NCBI GenBank assembly: GCA_014843695.1
Contig: CM026400.1
Coordinates: 12,390,447-12,454,446, forward strand
DNA length: 64,000 bases
Reading direction: 5' to 3'
Origin: Archivesica marissinica
Taxonomy: Eukaryota; Mollusca; Bivalvia; Venerida; Vesicomyidae
The notes beneath the pieces are model-generated. The model saw only the letters and a list, made by a program, of their open reading frames with translations. It searched no databases and had not been told where the DNA came from. This document shows, piece after piece, positions 40,861-55,400 of this stretch (its first letter is position 1; every line of letters starts with the position of its first letter). The position numbers and the translations under genes are program-made.

Positions 40861-43800
40861 GACCGGCAACACACAGTGTCTTACAGTACCTCGAGACCGG
40901 CAGCACACAGTAACTTACAGTACATCTAGATCGGCAACACACATTGTTTTTCTATACCTCGAGACCGACAACTTACAGTGTCTTACTGTACCTCGAGACC
41001 GGCAACATGCAGTGTTTTACAGTACCTCGAGACCGGAAACACACAGTGTTTTACAGTACCGCGAGACTGGCAAAACACATTTCCTAACAGTACATCGAGA
41101 CTGGCAACACACAGTGCCTTACAGTACCGCGAGAATGGCAACACACAGTGCCTTACAGTACACCGAGATCGGCAACACACAGTCTCTTACAATACCGCGA
41201 GACCGGCAACACACAGTGCTTTACAGTACGTCGAGACCGACAACACACAGTGTCTTACAGTACCTCAAGACCGGCAACACATAGTATCTTACAGTACCTC
41301 GAGACCGGCAACACACAGTGTTTTACAGTACCGCGAGACTGGCAACATACAGTGTCTTACAGTACCGCGAGACCGGCAACACACAGTGTCTTACAGTACC
41401 GCGAGACGGGCAACACACAGTGTCTTACAGTACCTCGAGACCGGCAACACACAGTGTCTTACAATACCTCGAGACCGGCAACATACAGTGTCCTACAGTA
41501 CCGCGAGACCGGCAACACACAGTGTCTTACAGTACCGCGAGACCAGCAACACACAGTGTCTTACAATACCTCGAGACCGGCAACATACAGTGTCTTACAG
41601 TAGCGCGAGACCGGCAACACACAGTGTCTTACAATACCTCGAGACCGGCAACATACAGTGTCTTACATTACTTCAAGACTGGCAACACACAGTTTCTTAC
41701 AGTACCTCGAGACTGGCAACGCACAGTGTCTTATAGTGCATCGAAACCGGCAACACACCCTGTCTAAAAGAACCTCGAGACTGGCAATACACAGTGTCTT
41801 ACAGTACCGCGAGACCGGCAATACACAGTGTCTTACAGTACCGCGAGACCGGCAATACACAGTGTCATACAGTACCTCGAGACCGGCAACACACATTGTC
41901 TTACAGTACCTCGAGGCCGGCAGCACACATTGTCTTAAAGTACCGCGAGACCGGCAATACACAATGTCTTACAGTACCGCGAGACCGGCAGAGCACAGAG
42001 TATTACAGTACCGCGAGAACGGCAATACACAGTGTCTTACAGTACCTCGAGACCGGCAACACACAGTGTCTTACTGTACCTCGAGGCCGGCAGCACACAT
42101 TGTCTTACAGTACCGCGAGACCGGAAATACGCAATGTCTTACAGTACCGCGAGACCGGCAGCACACAATGTATTACAGTACCGCGAGACCGGAAATACAC
42201 AATGTCTTACATTACCACGAGACAGGCAACACATAATCTCTTACCGTACCGTGAGACAGGCAACACACAATGTCTTACAGTACCGCGCGACCGGCAATAC
42301 ACAATGTCTTACAGTACCACGAGACCGGCAACACACAGTGTCTTACAGTACCGCGAGACCGGCAAGACAGTGTTTTACAGTACCGCGAGACCGGCAACAC
42401 ACAATGTCTTACAGTACCGCGAGACCGGCAATACACAATGTCTTACAGTACCATGAGACCGGCAACACACAGTGTCTTACAGTACCTCGAGACCGGCAGC
42501 ACACAGTAACTTACAGTACATCTAGATAGGCAACACACATTGTTTTTCTATACCTCGAGACCAACAACTTACAGTGTCTTACTCTACCTCGAGACCGGCA
42601 ACATGCAGTGTTTTACAGTACCTCGAGACCGGAAACACACAGTGTTTTACAGTACCGCGAGACTGGCAAAACACATTTCCTTACAGTACATCGAGACTGG
42701 CAACACACAGTGCCTTACAGTACCGCGAGACTGGCAACACACAGTGCCTTACAGTACACCGAGATCGGCAACACACAGTCTCTTACAGTACCGCGAGATC
42801 GGCAACACACAGTGCTTTAGAGTACCTCGAGACCGACAACAAACAGTGTCTTACAGTACCTCAAGACCGGCAACACATAGTATCTTACAGTACCTCGAGA
42901 CCGGCAACACACAGTGTTTTACACAACCGCGAGACTGGCAACACACAGTGCCTTACAGTACATCGAGAACGGCAACACACAGTGTCTTACAATACCGCGA
43001 CACTGGCAGCACACAGTGTCTTACAGTACGGGAGACCGGCAGCACACAGTGCCTTACAGTACCGCGAGACCGGCAACACACAATGCTTTACAGTACCTCG
43101 AGACCGACAACATACAGTGTCTTACAGTACCGCGAGACCCGCAACACACAGTGTCTTACAGTACCGCGAGACCGGCAACACACAGTGTCTTACAATACCT
43201 CGAGACCGGCAACATACAGTGTCCTACAGTACCGCGAGACCGGCAACACACAGTGTCTTACAGTACCGCGAGACCAGCAACACACAGTGTCTTACAATAC
43301 CTCGAGACCGGCAACATACAGTGTCTTACAGTAGCGCGAGACCGGCAACACACAGTGTCTTACAATACCTCGAGACCGGCAACATACAGTGTCTTACATT
43401 ACCTCGAGACTGGCAACACACAGTTTCTTACAGTACCTCGAGACTGGCAACGCACATTGTCTTATAGTGCATCGAAACCGGCAACACACCCTGTCTAAAA
43501 GAACCTCGAGACTGGCAATACACAGTGTCTTACAGTACCGCGAGACCGGCAATACACAGTGTCTTACAGTACCGCGAGACCGGCAATACACAGTGTCATA
43601 CAGTACATCGAGACCGGCAACACACATTGTCTTACAGTACCTCGAGGCCGGCAGCACACATTGTCTTACAGTACCGCGAGACCGGCAATACACAATGTCT
43701 TACAGTACCGCGAGACCGGCAGCGCACAGAGTATTACAGTACCGCGAGACCGGCAATACACAGTGTCTTACAGTATCGCGAGACCGGCAATACACAAAGT

Positions 43801-44934
43801 CTTACAGTACCTCGAGAGCGGCAACATACAGTGTCTTACAGTAGCGCGAGACCGGCAACACACAGTGTCTTACAATACATCGAGACCGGCAACATACAGT
43901 GTATTACAGTACCGCGAGACCGGCAACACATAGTGTTTTACAATACCTCGAGACCGGCAACATACAGTGTCTTACATTACCTCGAGACTGGCAACACACA
44001 GTTTCTTACAGTACCTCGAGACTGGCAACGCACATTGTCTTATAGTGCATCGAAACCGGCAACACACCCTGTCTAAAAGAACCTCGAGACTGGCAATACA
44101 CAGTGTCTTACAGTACCGCGAGACCGGCAATACACAGTGTCTTACAGTACCGCGAGACCGGCAATACACAGTGTCATACAGTACCTCGAGACAGGCAACA
44201 CACATTGTCTTACAGTACCTCGAGGCCGGCAGCACACAATGTCTTACAGTACCGCGAGACCGGCAGCGCACAGAGTATTACAGTACCGCCAGACCGGCAA
44301 TACACAGTGTCTTACAGTACCGCGAGACCGGCAATACACAGAGTCTTACAGTACCTCGAGAGCGGCAACACACAGTGTCTTACAGTACCTCGAGGCCGGT
44401 AGCACACATTGTCTTACAGTACCGCGAGACCGGAAATACACAATGTCTTACAGTACCGCGAGACCGGCAGCACACAGTGTATTACAGTACCGCGAGACCG
44501 GCAATACACAATGTCTTACATTACCACGAGACAGGCAATACATAATGTCTTACCGTACTGTGAGACAGGCAACACACAATGTCTTACAGGACCGCGCGAC
44601 CGGCAATACACAATGTCGTACAGTACCACGAGACCGGCAACACACAGTGTCTTACAGTACTGTGAGACCGGCAAGACAGTGTCTTACAGTACCGCGAGAC
44701 CGGCAACACGCAATGTCTTACAGTACCGCGAGACCGGCAATACACAATGTCTTACAGTACCACGAGACCGGCAACACACAGTGTCTTACAGTACCTCGAG
44801 ACCGGCAGCACACAGTAACTTACAGTACATCTAGATCGGCAACACACATTGTTTTTCTATACATCGAGACCAACAACATACAGTGTCTTACTGTACCTCG
44901 AGACCGGCAACATGCAGTGTCTTACAGTACCGCG

Positions 44935-45295
44935 AGACTGCAACACACATTTCCTTACAGTACATCGAGACTGGCAACACGTGCCTTACAGTACCGCGAG
45001 ACTGGCAACACACAGTGCCTTACAGTACACGAGATCGGCAACACACACTTACATACCGCGAGACCGGCAAACACAGTGCTACAGTACATCGAGACCGCAA
45101 CACACAGTCTTAAGTACCAGACGGCAACACACATGTTACAGTACCGCGAGACCGGCAACAACATGCCTTACAGTACCGCGAGACGAACAACAGTGTCTAC
45201 AGTACGCAGACCGGCAACAAATGTTTACAGTACCGAGACCGGCAACACACAGTGTCTACAGTACCTCGAGACCGCACGCAACCACATGTTTTCTA
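44935..45295. other. Second indel-rich island in the right array
   Basis: Most units between 44935 and 45295 lack bases (for example CACACACTTACATACCGCG and TTAAGTACCAGACGGC). The flanking units are clean, and a related block at 45620-46100 shows the intact version. Confidence 0.6.
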
Positions 45296-46224
45296 TACCT
45301 CGAGACCGACAACTTACAGTGTCTTACTGTACCTCGAGACCGGCAACATGCAGTGTTTTACAGTACCTCGAGACCGGAAACACACAGTGTTTTACAGTAC
45401 CGCGAGACTGGCAAAACACATTTCCTAACAGTACATCGAGACTGGCAACAACAGTGCCTTACAGTACCGCGAGACCGGCAACACACAATGTCTTACAGTA
45501 CCGCGAACCGGCAATACACAATGTCTTACAGTACCACGAGACCGGCAACACACAGTGTCTTACAGTACCTCGAGACCGGCAGCACACAGTAACTTACAGT
45601 ACATCTAGATCGGCAACACACATTGTTTTTCTATACATCGAGACCAACAACATACAGTGTCTTACTGTACCTCGAGACCGGCAACATGCAGTGTCTTACA
45701 GTACCGCGAGACTGGCAACACACATTTCCTTACAGTACATCGAGACTGGCAACACACAGTGCCTTACAGTACCGCGAGACTGGCAACACACAGTGCCTTA
45801 CAGTACACCGAGATCGGCAACACACAGTCTCTTACAGTACCGCGAGACCGGCAACACACAGTGCCTTACAGTACATCGAGACCGGCAACACACAGTGTCT
45901 TACAGTACCGCTAGACCGGCAACACACAATGTCTTACAGTACCGCGAGACCGGCAACAAACAATGCCTTACAGTACCGCGAGATCGGCAACATACAGTGT
46001 CTTACAGTACCGCGAGACCGGCAACACATAGTGTCTTACAGTACCACGAGACCGGCAACACACAGTGTCTTACAGTACCTCGAGACCGGCAGCACACAGT
46101 AACTTACAGTACATCTAGATCGGCAACACACATTGTTTTTCTATACATCGAGACCAACAACATACAGTGTCTTACTGTACCTCGAGACCGGCAACATGCA
46201 GTGTCTTACAGTACCGCGAGACTG

Positions 46225-46440
46225 GCAACACACATTCTTACAGTACATCGAGACTGGCAACACACAGTGCCTTACAGTACCGCGAGACTGGCAACACACA
46301 GTGCCTTACAGTACACGAGACGGCAACACACAGTTCTTACAGTACCGAGCGGCAACACTTACAGTACTCGAGACCGGCAACACACAGTGTTACAGTACGC
46401 ACGCAAAATTACACCGCGAGACGGCAACAACAGTGTCTTA
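46225..46440. other. Third indel-rich island in the right array
   Basis: Shortened units include CAGTACCGAGCGGCAAC and TACGCACGCAAAATTACACC, with clean units on both sides; compare 47005-47300, the corresponding clean block. Confidence 0.6.
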
Positions 46441-49400
46441 CAGTACCGCGAGACCGGCAACACACAGTGTCTTACAGTACCACGAGACCGGCAACACACA
46501 GTGTCTTACAGTACCTCGAGACCGGCAGCACACAGTAACTTACAGTACATCTAGATCGGCAACACACATTGTTTTTCTATACCTCGAGACCGACAACTTA
46601 CAGTGTCTTACTGTACCTCGAGACCGGCAACATGCAGTGTTTTACAGTACCTCGAGACCGGAAACACACAGTGTTTTACAGTACCGCGAGACTGGCAAAA
46701 CACATTTCCTAACAGTACATCGAGACTGGCAACATACAGTGCCTTACAGTACCGCGAGACCGGCAACACACAATGTCTTACAGTACCGCGAGACCGGCAA
46801 TACACAATGTCTTACAGTACCACGAGACCGGCAACACACAGTGTCTTACAGTACCTCGAGACCGGCAGCACACAGTAACTTACAGTACATCTAGATCGGC
46901 AACACACATTGTTTTTCTATACATCGAGACCAACAACATACAGTGTCTTACTGTACCTCGAGACCGGCAACATGCAGTGTCTTACAGTACCGCGAGACTG
47001 GCAACACACATTTCCTTACAGTACATCGAGACTGGCAACACACAGTGCCTTACAGTACCGCGAGACTGGCAACACACAGTGCCTTACAGTACACCGAGAT
47101 CGGCAACACACAGTCTCTTACAGTACCGCGAGACCGGCAACACACAGTGCCTTACAGTACATCGAGACCGGCAACACACAGTGTCTTACAGTACCGCTAG
47201 ACCGGCAACACACAATGTCTTACAGTACCGCGAGACCGGCAACAAACAATGCCTTACAGTACCGCGAGATCGGCAACATACAGTGTCTTACAGTACCGCG
47301 AGACCGGCAACACATAGTGTCTTACAGTACCACGAGACCGGCAACACACAGTGTCTTACAGTACCTCGAGACCGGCAGCACACAGTAACTTACAGTACAT
47401 CTAGATCGGCAACACACATTGTTTTTCTATACCTCGAGACCGACAACTTACAGTGTCTTACTGTACCTCGAGACCGGCAACATGCAGTGTTTTACAGTAC
47501 CTCGAGACCGGAAACACACAGTGTTTTACAGTACCGCGAGACTGGCAAAACACATTTCCTAACAGTACATCGAGACTGGCAACACACAGTGCCTTACAGT
47601 ACCGCGAGAATGGCAACACACAGTGCCTTACAGTACACCGAGATCGGCAACACACAGTCTCTTACAATACCGCGAGACCGGCAACACACAGTGCTTTACA
47701 GTACGTCGAGACCGACAACACACAGTGTCTTACAGTACCTCAAGACCGGCAACACATAGTATCTTACAGTACCTCGAGACCGGCAACACACAGTGTTTTA
47801 CAGTACCGCGAGACTGGCAACATACAGTGTCTTACAGTACCGCGAGACCGGCAACACACAGTGTCTTACAGTACCGCGAGACGGGCAACACACAGTGTCT
47901 TACAGTACCTCGAGACCGGCAACACACAGTGTCTTACAATACCTCGAGACCGGCAACATACAGTGTCCTACAGTACCGCGAGACCGGCAACACACAGTGT
48001 CTTACAGTACCGCGAGACCAGCAACACACAGTGTCTTACAATACCTCGAGACCGGCAACATACAGTGTCTTACAGTAGCGCGAGACCGGCAACACACAGT
48101 GTCTTACAATACCTCGAGACCGGCAACATACAGTGTCTTACATTACTTCGAGACTGGCAACACACAGTTTCTTACAGTACCTCGAGACTGGCAACGCACA
48201 GTGTCTTATAGTGCATCGAAACCGGCAACACACCCTGTCTAAAAGAACCTCGAGACTGGCAATACACAGTGTCTTACAGTACCGCGAGACCGGCAATACA
48301 CAGTGTCTTACAGTACCGCGAGACCGGCAATACACAGTGTCATACAGTACCTCGAGACCGGCAACACACATTGTCTTACAGTACCTCGAGGCCGGCAGCA
48401 CACATTGTCTTAAAGTACCGCGAGACCGGCAATACACAATGTCTTACAGTACCGCGAGACCGGCAGAGCACAGAGTATTACAGTACCGCGAGAACGGCAA
48501 TACACAGTGTCTTACAGTACCTCGAGACCGGCAACACACAGTGTCTTACTGTACCTCGAGGCCGGCAGCACACATTGTCTTACAGTACCGCGAGACCGGA
48601 AATACGCAATGTCTTACAGTACCGCGAGACCGGCAGCACACAATGTATTACAGTACCGCGAGACCGGAAATACACAATGTCTTACATTACCACGAGACAG
48701 GCAACACATAATCTCTTACCGTACCGTGAGACAGGCAACACACAATGTCTTACAGTACCGCGCGACCGGCAATACACAATGTCTTACAGTACCACGAGAC
48801 CGGCAACACACAGTGTCTTACAGTACCGCGAGACCGGCAAGACAGTGTTTTACAGTACCGCGAGACCGGCAACACACAATGTCTTACAGTACCGCGAGAC
48901 CGGCAATACACAATGTCTTACAGTACCATGAGACCGGCAACACACAGTGTCTTACAGTACCTCGAGACCGGCAGCACACAGTAACTTACAGTACATCTAG
49001 ATAGGCAACACACATTGTTTTTCTATACCTCGAGACCAACAACTTACAGTGTCTTACTCTACCTCGAGACCGGCAACATGCAGTGTTTTACAGTACCTCG
49101 AGACCGGAAACACACAGTGTTTTACAGTACCGCGAGACTGGCAAAACACATTTCCTTACAGTACATCGAGACTGGCAACACACAGTGCCTTACAGTACAC
49201 CGAGATCGGCAACACACAGTCTCTTACAGTACCGCGAGATCGGCAACACACAGTGCTTTAGAGTACCTCGAGACCGACAACAAACAGTGTCTTACAGTAC
49301 CTCAAGACCGGCAACACATAGTATCTTACAGTACCTCGAGACCGGCAACACACAGTGTTTTACACAACCGCGAGACTGGCAACACACAGTGCCTTACAGT

Positions 49401-52400
49401 ACATCGAGAACGGCAACACACAGTGTCTTACAATACCGCGACACTGGCAGCACACAGTGTCTTACAGTACGGGAGACCGGCAGCACACAGTGCCTTACAG
49501 TACATCGAGACCGGCAACACACAATGTCTTACAGTACCGCGAGACCGGCAACACACAATGCCTTACAGTACCGCGAGACCGGCAACATACAGTGTCTTAC
49601 AGTACCGCGAGACCGGTAATATACAGTGTATTACAGTACCGCGAGACCGGCAATACACAGTGTCTTACAGTACCTCGAGACCGGCAACACACAGTGTCTT
49701 ACAGTACCTCGAGGCCGGCACACACATGTCTTACAGTACCTCGAGACCGGCAACACACAGTGTCTTACAGTACCTCGAGACCGGCAGCACACAGTGTCTT
49801 ACAGTACCGCGAGACCGGAAATACACAATGTCTCATTACCATGAGACAGGCAACACATAATCTCTTACAGTACCGTGAGACAGGCAACACACAATGTCTT
49901 ACAGTACCGCGCGACCGGCAATACACAATGTCTTACAGTACCACGAGACCGGCAACACACAGTGTCTTACAGTACCGCGAGAACGGCAAGACAGTGTTTT
50001 ACAGTACCGCGAGACCGGCAACACACAATGTCTTACAGTACCGCGAGACCGGCAATACACAATGTCTTACAGTACCACGAGACCGGCAACATACAGTGTC
50101 TTACAGTACCGCGAGACCGGCAACACACAGTGTCTTACAGTACCGCGAGACCGGCAACACACAGTGTCTTACAGTACCGCGAGACTGGCAAAACACATTT
50201 CCTTACAGTACATCGAGACTGGCAACACACAGTGCCTTACAGTACCGCGAGACTGGCAACACACAGTGCCTTACAGTACACCGAGATCGGCAACACACAG
50301 TCTCTTACAGTACCGCGAGATCGGCAACACACAGTGCTTTAGAGTACCTCGAGACAGACAACAAACAGTGTCTTACAGTACCTCAAGACCGGCAACACAT
50401 AGTATCTTACAGTACCTCGAGACCGGCAACACACAGTGTTTTACAGTACCGCGAGACTGGCAACACACAGTGCCTTACAGTACATCGAGAACGGCAACAC
50501 ACAGTGTCTTACAATACCGCGACACTGGCAGCACACAGTGTCTTACAGTACGGGAGACCGGCAGCACACAGTGCCTTACAGTACATCGAGACCGGCAACA
50601 CACAATGTCTTACAGTACCGCGAGACCGGCAACACACAATGCCTTACAGTACCGCGAGACCGGCAACATACAGTGTCTTACAGTACCGCGAGACCGGTAA
50701 TATACAGTGTATTACAGTACCGCGAGACCGGCAATACACAGTGTCTTACAGTACCTCGAGACCGGCAACACACAGTGTCTTACAGTACCTCGAGGCCGGC
50801 AGCACACATTGTCTTACAGTACCGCGAGACCGTAAATACACAATGTCGTACAGTACCGCGAGACCGGCAGCACACAGTGTATTACAGTACCGCGAGACCG
50901 GAAATACACAATGTCTTACATTACCATGAGACAGGCAACACATAATCTCTTACAGTACCGTGAGACAGGCAACACACAATGTCTTACAGTACCGCGCGAC
51001 CGGCAATACACAATGTCTTACAGTACCACGAGACCGGCAACACACAGTGTCTTACAGTACCGCGAGAACGGCAAGATATTGTTTTACAGTACCGCGAGAC
51101 CGGCAACACACAATGTCTTACAGTACCGCGAGACCGGCAATACACAATGTCTTACAGTACCACGAGACCGGCAACATACAGTGTCTTACAGTACCGCGAG
51201 ACCGGCAACACACAGTGTCTTACAGTACCGCGAGACCGGCAACACACAGTGTCTTACAGTACCTCGAGACCGGCAAAACACAGTGTCTTACAATACCTCG
51301 AGACCGGCAACATACAGTGTCCTACAGTACCGCGAGACCGGCAACACACAGTGTCTTACAGTACCGCGAGACCAGCAACACACAGTGTCTTACAATACCT
51401 CGAGACCGGCAACATACAGTGTCTTACAGTAGCGCGAGACCGGCAACACACAGTGTCTTACAATACCTCGAGACCGGCAACATACAGTGTCTTACATTAC
51501 CTCGAGACTGGCAACACACAGTTTCTTACAGTACCTCGAGACTGGCAACGCACAGTGTCTTATAGTGCATCGAAACCGGCAACACACCCTGTCTAAAAGA
51601 ACCTCGAGACTGGCAATACACAGTGTCTTACAGTACCGCGAGACCGGCAATACACAGTGTCTTACAGTACCGCGAGACCGGCAATACACAGTGTCATACA
51701 GTACCTCGAGACCGGCAACACACATTGTCTTACAGTACCTCGAGGCCGGCAGCACACATTGTCTTACAGTACCGCGAGACCGGCAATACACAATGTCTTA
51801 CAGTACCGCGAGACCGGCAGCGCACAGAGTATTACAGTACCGCGAGACCGGCAATACACAGTGTCTTACAGTACCGCGAGACCGGCAATACACAGAGTCT
51901 TACAGTACCTCGAGAGCGGCAATATACAGTGTCTTACAGTAGCGCGAGACCGGCAACACACAGTGTCTTACAATACATCGAGACCGGCAACATACAGTGT
52001 ATTACAGTACCGCGAGACCGGCAACACATAGTGTTTTACAATACCTCGAGACCGGCAACATACAGTGTCTTACATTACCCTGAGACTGGCAACCTACAGT
52101 TTCTTACAGTACCTCGAGACTGGCAACGCACATTGTCTTATAGTGCATCGAAACCGGCAACACACCCTGTCTAAAAGAACCTCGAGACTGGCAATACACA
52201 GTGTCTTACAGTACCGCGAGACCGGCAATACACAGTGTCTTACAGTACCGCGAGACCGGCAATACACAGTGTCATACAGTACCTCGAGACCGGCAACACA
52301 CATTGTCTTACAATACCTCGAGGCCGGCAGCACACATTGTCTTACAGTACCGCGAGACCGGCAGCGCACAGAGTATTACAGTACCGCGAGACCGGCAATA

Positions 52401-55400
52401 CACAGTGTCTTACAGTACCGCGAGACCGGCAATACACATAGTCTTACAGTACCTCGAGAGCGGCAACACACAGTGTCTTACAGTACCTCGAGGCCGGTAG
52501 CACACATTGTCTTACAGTACCGCAAGACCGGAAATACACAATGTCTTACAGTACCGCGAGACCGGCAGCACACAGTGTATTACAGTACCGCGAGACCGGC
52601 AATACACAATGTCTTACATTACCACGAGACAGGCAATACATAATGTCTTACCGTACCGTGAGACAGGCAACACACAATGTCTTACAGGACCGCGCGACCG
52701 GCAATACACAATGTCGTACAGTACCACGAGACCGGCAACACACAGTGTCTTACAGTACCGCGAGACCGGCAAGACAGTGTCTTACAGTACCGCGAGACCG
52801 GCAACACGCAATGTCTTACAGTACCGCGAGACCGGCAATACACAATGTCTTACAGTACCACGAGACCGGCAACACACAGTGTCTTACAGTACCTCGAGAC
52901 CGGCAGCACACAGTAACTTACAGTACATCTAGATCGGCAACACACATTGTTTTTCTATACATCGAGACCAACAACATACAGTGTCTTACTGTACCTCGAG
53001 ACTGGCAACACACATTTCCTTACAGTACATCGAGACTGGCAACACACAGTGCCTTACAGTACCGCGAGACTGGCAACACACAGTGCCTTACAGTACACCG
53101 AGATCGGCAACACACAGTCTCTTACAGTACCGCGAGACCGGCAACACACAGTGCCTTACAGTACATCGAGACCAGCAACACACAGTGTCTTACAGTACCG
53201 CTAGACCGGCAACACACAATGTATCACAGTACCGCGAGACCGGCAACAAACAATGCCTTACAGTACCGCGAGATCTGCAACATACAGTGTCTTACAGTAC
53301 CGCTAGACCGGCAACACACAGTGTCTTACAGTACCACGAGACCGGCAACACACAGTGTCTTACAGTACCTCGAGACCGGCAGCACACAGTAACTTACAGT
53401 ACATCTAGATCGGCAACACACATTGTTTTTCTATACCTCGAGACCGACAACTTACAGTGTCTTACTGTACCTCGAGACCGGCAACATGCAGTGTTTTACA
53501 GTACCTCGAGACCGGAAACACACAGTGTTTTACAGTACCGCGAGACTGGCAAAACACATTTCCTAACAGTACATCGAGACTGGCAACACACAGTGCCTTA
53601 CAGTACCGCGAGAATGGCAACACACAGTGCCTTACAGTACACCGAGATCGGCAACACACAGTCTCTTACAATACCGCGAGACCGGCAACACACAGTGCTT
53701 TACAGTACGTCGAGACCGACAACACACAGTGTCTTACAGTACCTCAAGACCGGCAACACATAGTATCTTACAGTACCTCGAGACCGGCAACACACAGTGT
53801 TTTACAGTACCGCGAGACTGGCAACACACAGTGCCTTACAGTACATCGAGAACGGCAACACACAGTGTCTTACAATACCGCGACACTGGCAGCAAACAGT
53901 GTCTTACAGTACCGCGAGATCGGCAACACACAGTGCCTTACAGTACCTCTAGACAGGCAACACACAGTGTCTTACAGTACCGCGAGACCGGCAGCACACA
54001 GTGCCTTACAGTACATCGAGACCGGCAACACACAGTGTCTTACAGTACCGCGAGACCGGCAACACACAATGTCTTACAGTACCGCGAGACCGGCAACACA
54101 CAATGCCTTACAGTACCGCGAGACCGGCAACATACAGTGTCTTACAGTACCGCGAGACCGGCAACACACAGTGTCTTACAGTACCGCGAGACCGGCAACA
54201 CACAGTGTCTTACAGTACCTCGAGACCGGCAACACACAGTGTCTTACAATACCTCGAGACCGGCAACATACAGTGTCCTACAGTACCGCGAGACCGGCAA
54301 CACACAGTGTCTTACAGTACCGCGAGACCAGTAACACACAGTGTCTTACAATACCTCGAGACCGGCAACATACAGTGTCTTACAGTACCGCGAGACCGGC
54401 AACACACAGTGTCTTACAATACCTCGAGACCGGCAACATACAGTGTATTACAGTACCGCGAGACCGGCAACACATAGTGTCTTACAATACCTCGAGACCG
54501 GCAACATACAGTGTCTTACATTACCTCGAGACTGGCAACACACAGTGTCTTACAGTACCTCGAGACTGGCAACGCACAGTGTCTTATAGTGCATCGAAAC
54601 CGGCAACACAACCTGTCTAAAAGAACCTCGAGACTGGCAATACACAGTGTCTTACAGTACCGCGAGACCGGTAATATACAGTGTATTACAGTACCGCGAG
54701 ACCGGCAATACACAGTGTCTTACAGTATCTCGAGACCGACAACACACAGTGTCTTACTGTACCTCGAGGCCGGCAGCACACATTGTCTTACAGTACCGCG
54801 AGACCGGAAATACGCAATGTCTTACAGTACCGCGAGACCGGCAGCACACAGTGTATTACAGTACCGCGAGACCGGAAATACACAATGTCTTACATTACCA
54901 CGAGACAGGCAACACATAATCTCTTACCGTACCGTGAGACAGGCAACACACAATGTCTTACAGTACCGCGCGACCGGCAATACACAATGTCTTACAGTAC
55001 CACGAGACCGGCAACACACAGTGTCTTACAGTACCGCGAGACCGGCAAGACAGTGTTTTACAGTACCGCGAGACCGGCAACACACAATGTCTTACAGTAC
55101 CGCGAGACCGGCAATACACAATGTCTTACAGTACCATGAGACCGGCAACACACAGTGTCTTACAGTACCTCGAGACCGGCAGCACACAGTAACTTACAGT
55201 ACATCTAGATAGGCAACACACATTGTTTTTCTATACCTCGAGACCAACAACTTACAGTGTCTTACTCTACCTCGAGACCGGCAACATGCAGTGTTTTACA
55301 GTACCTCGAGACCGGAAACACACAGTGTTTTACAGTACCGCGAGACTGGCAAAACACATTTCCTTACAGTACATCGAGACTGGCAACACACAGTGCCTTA

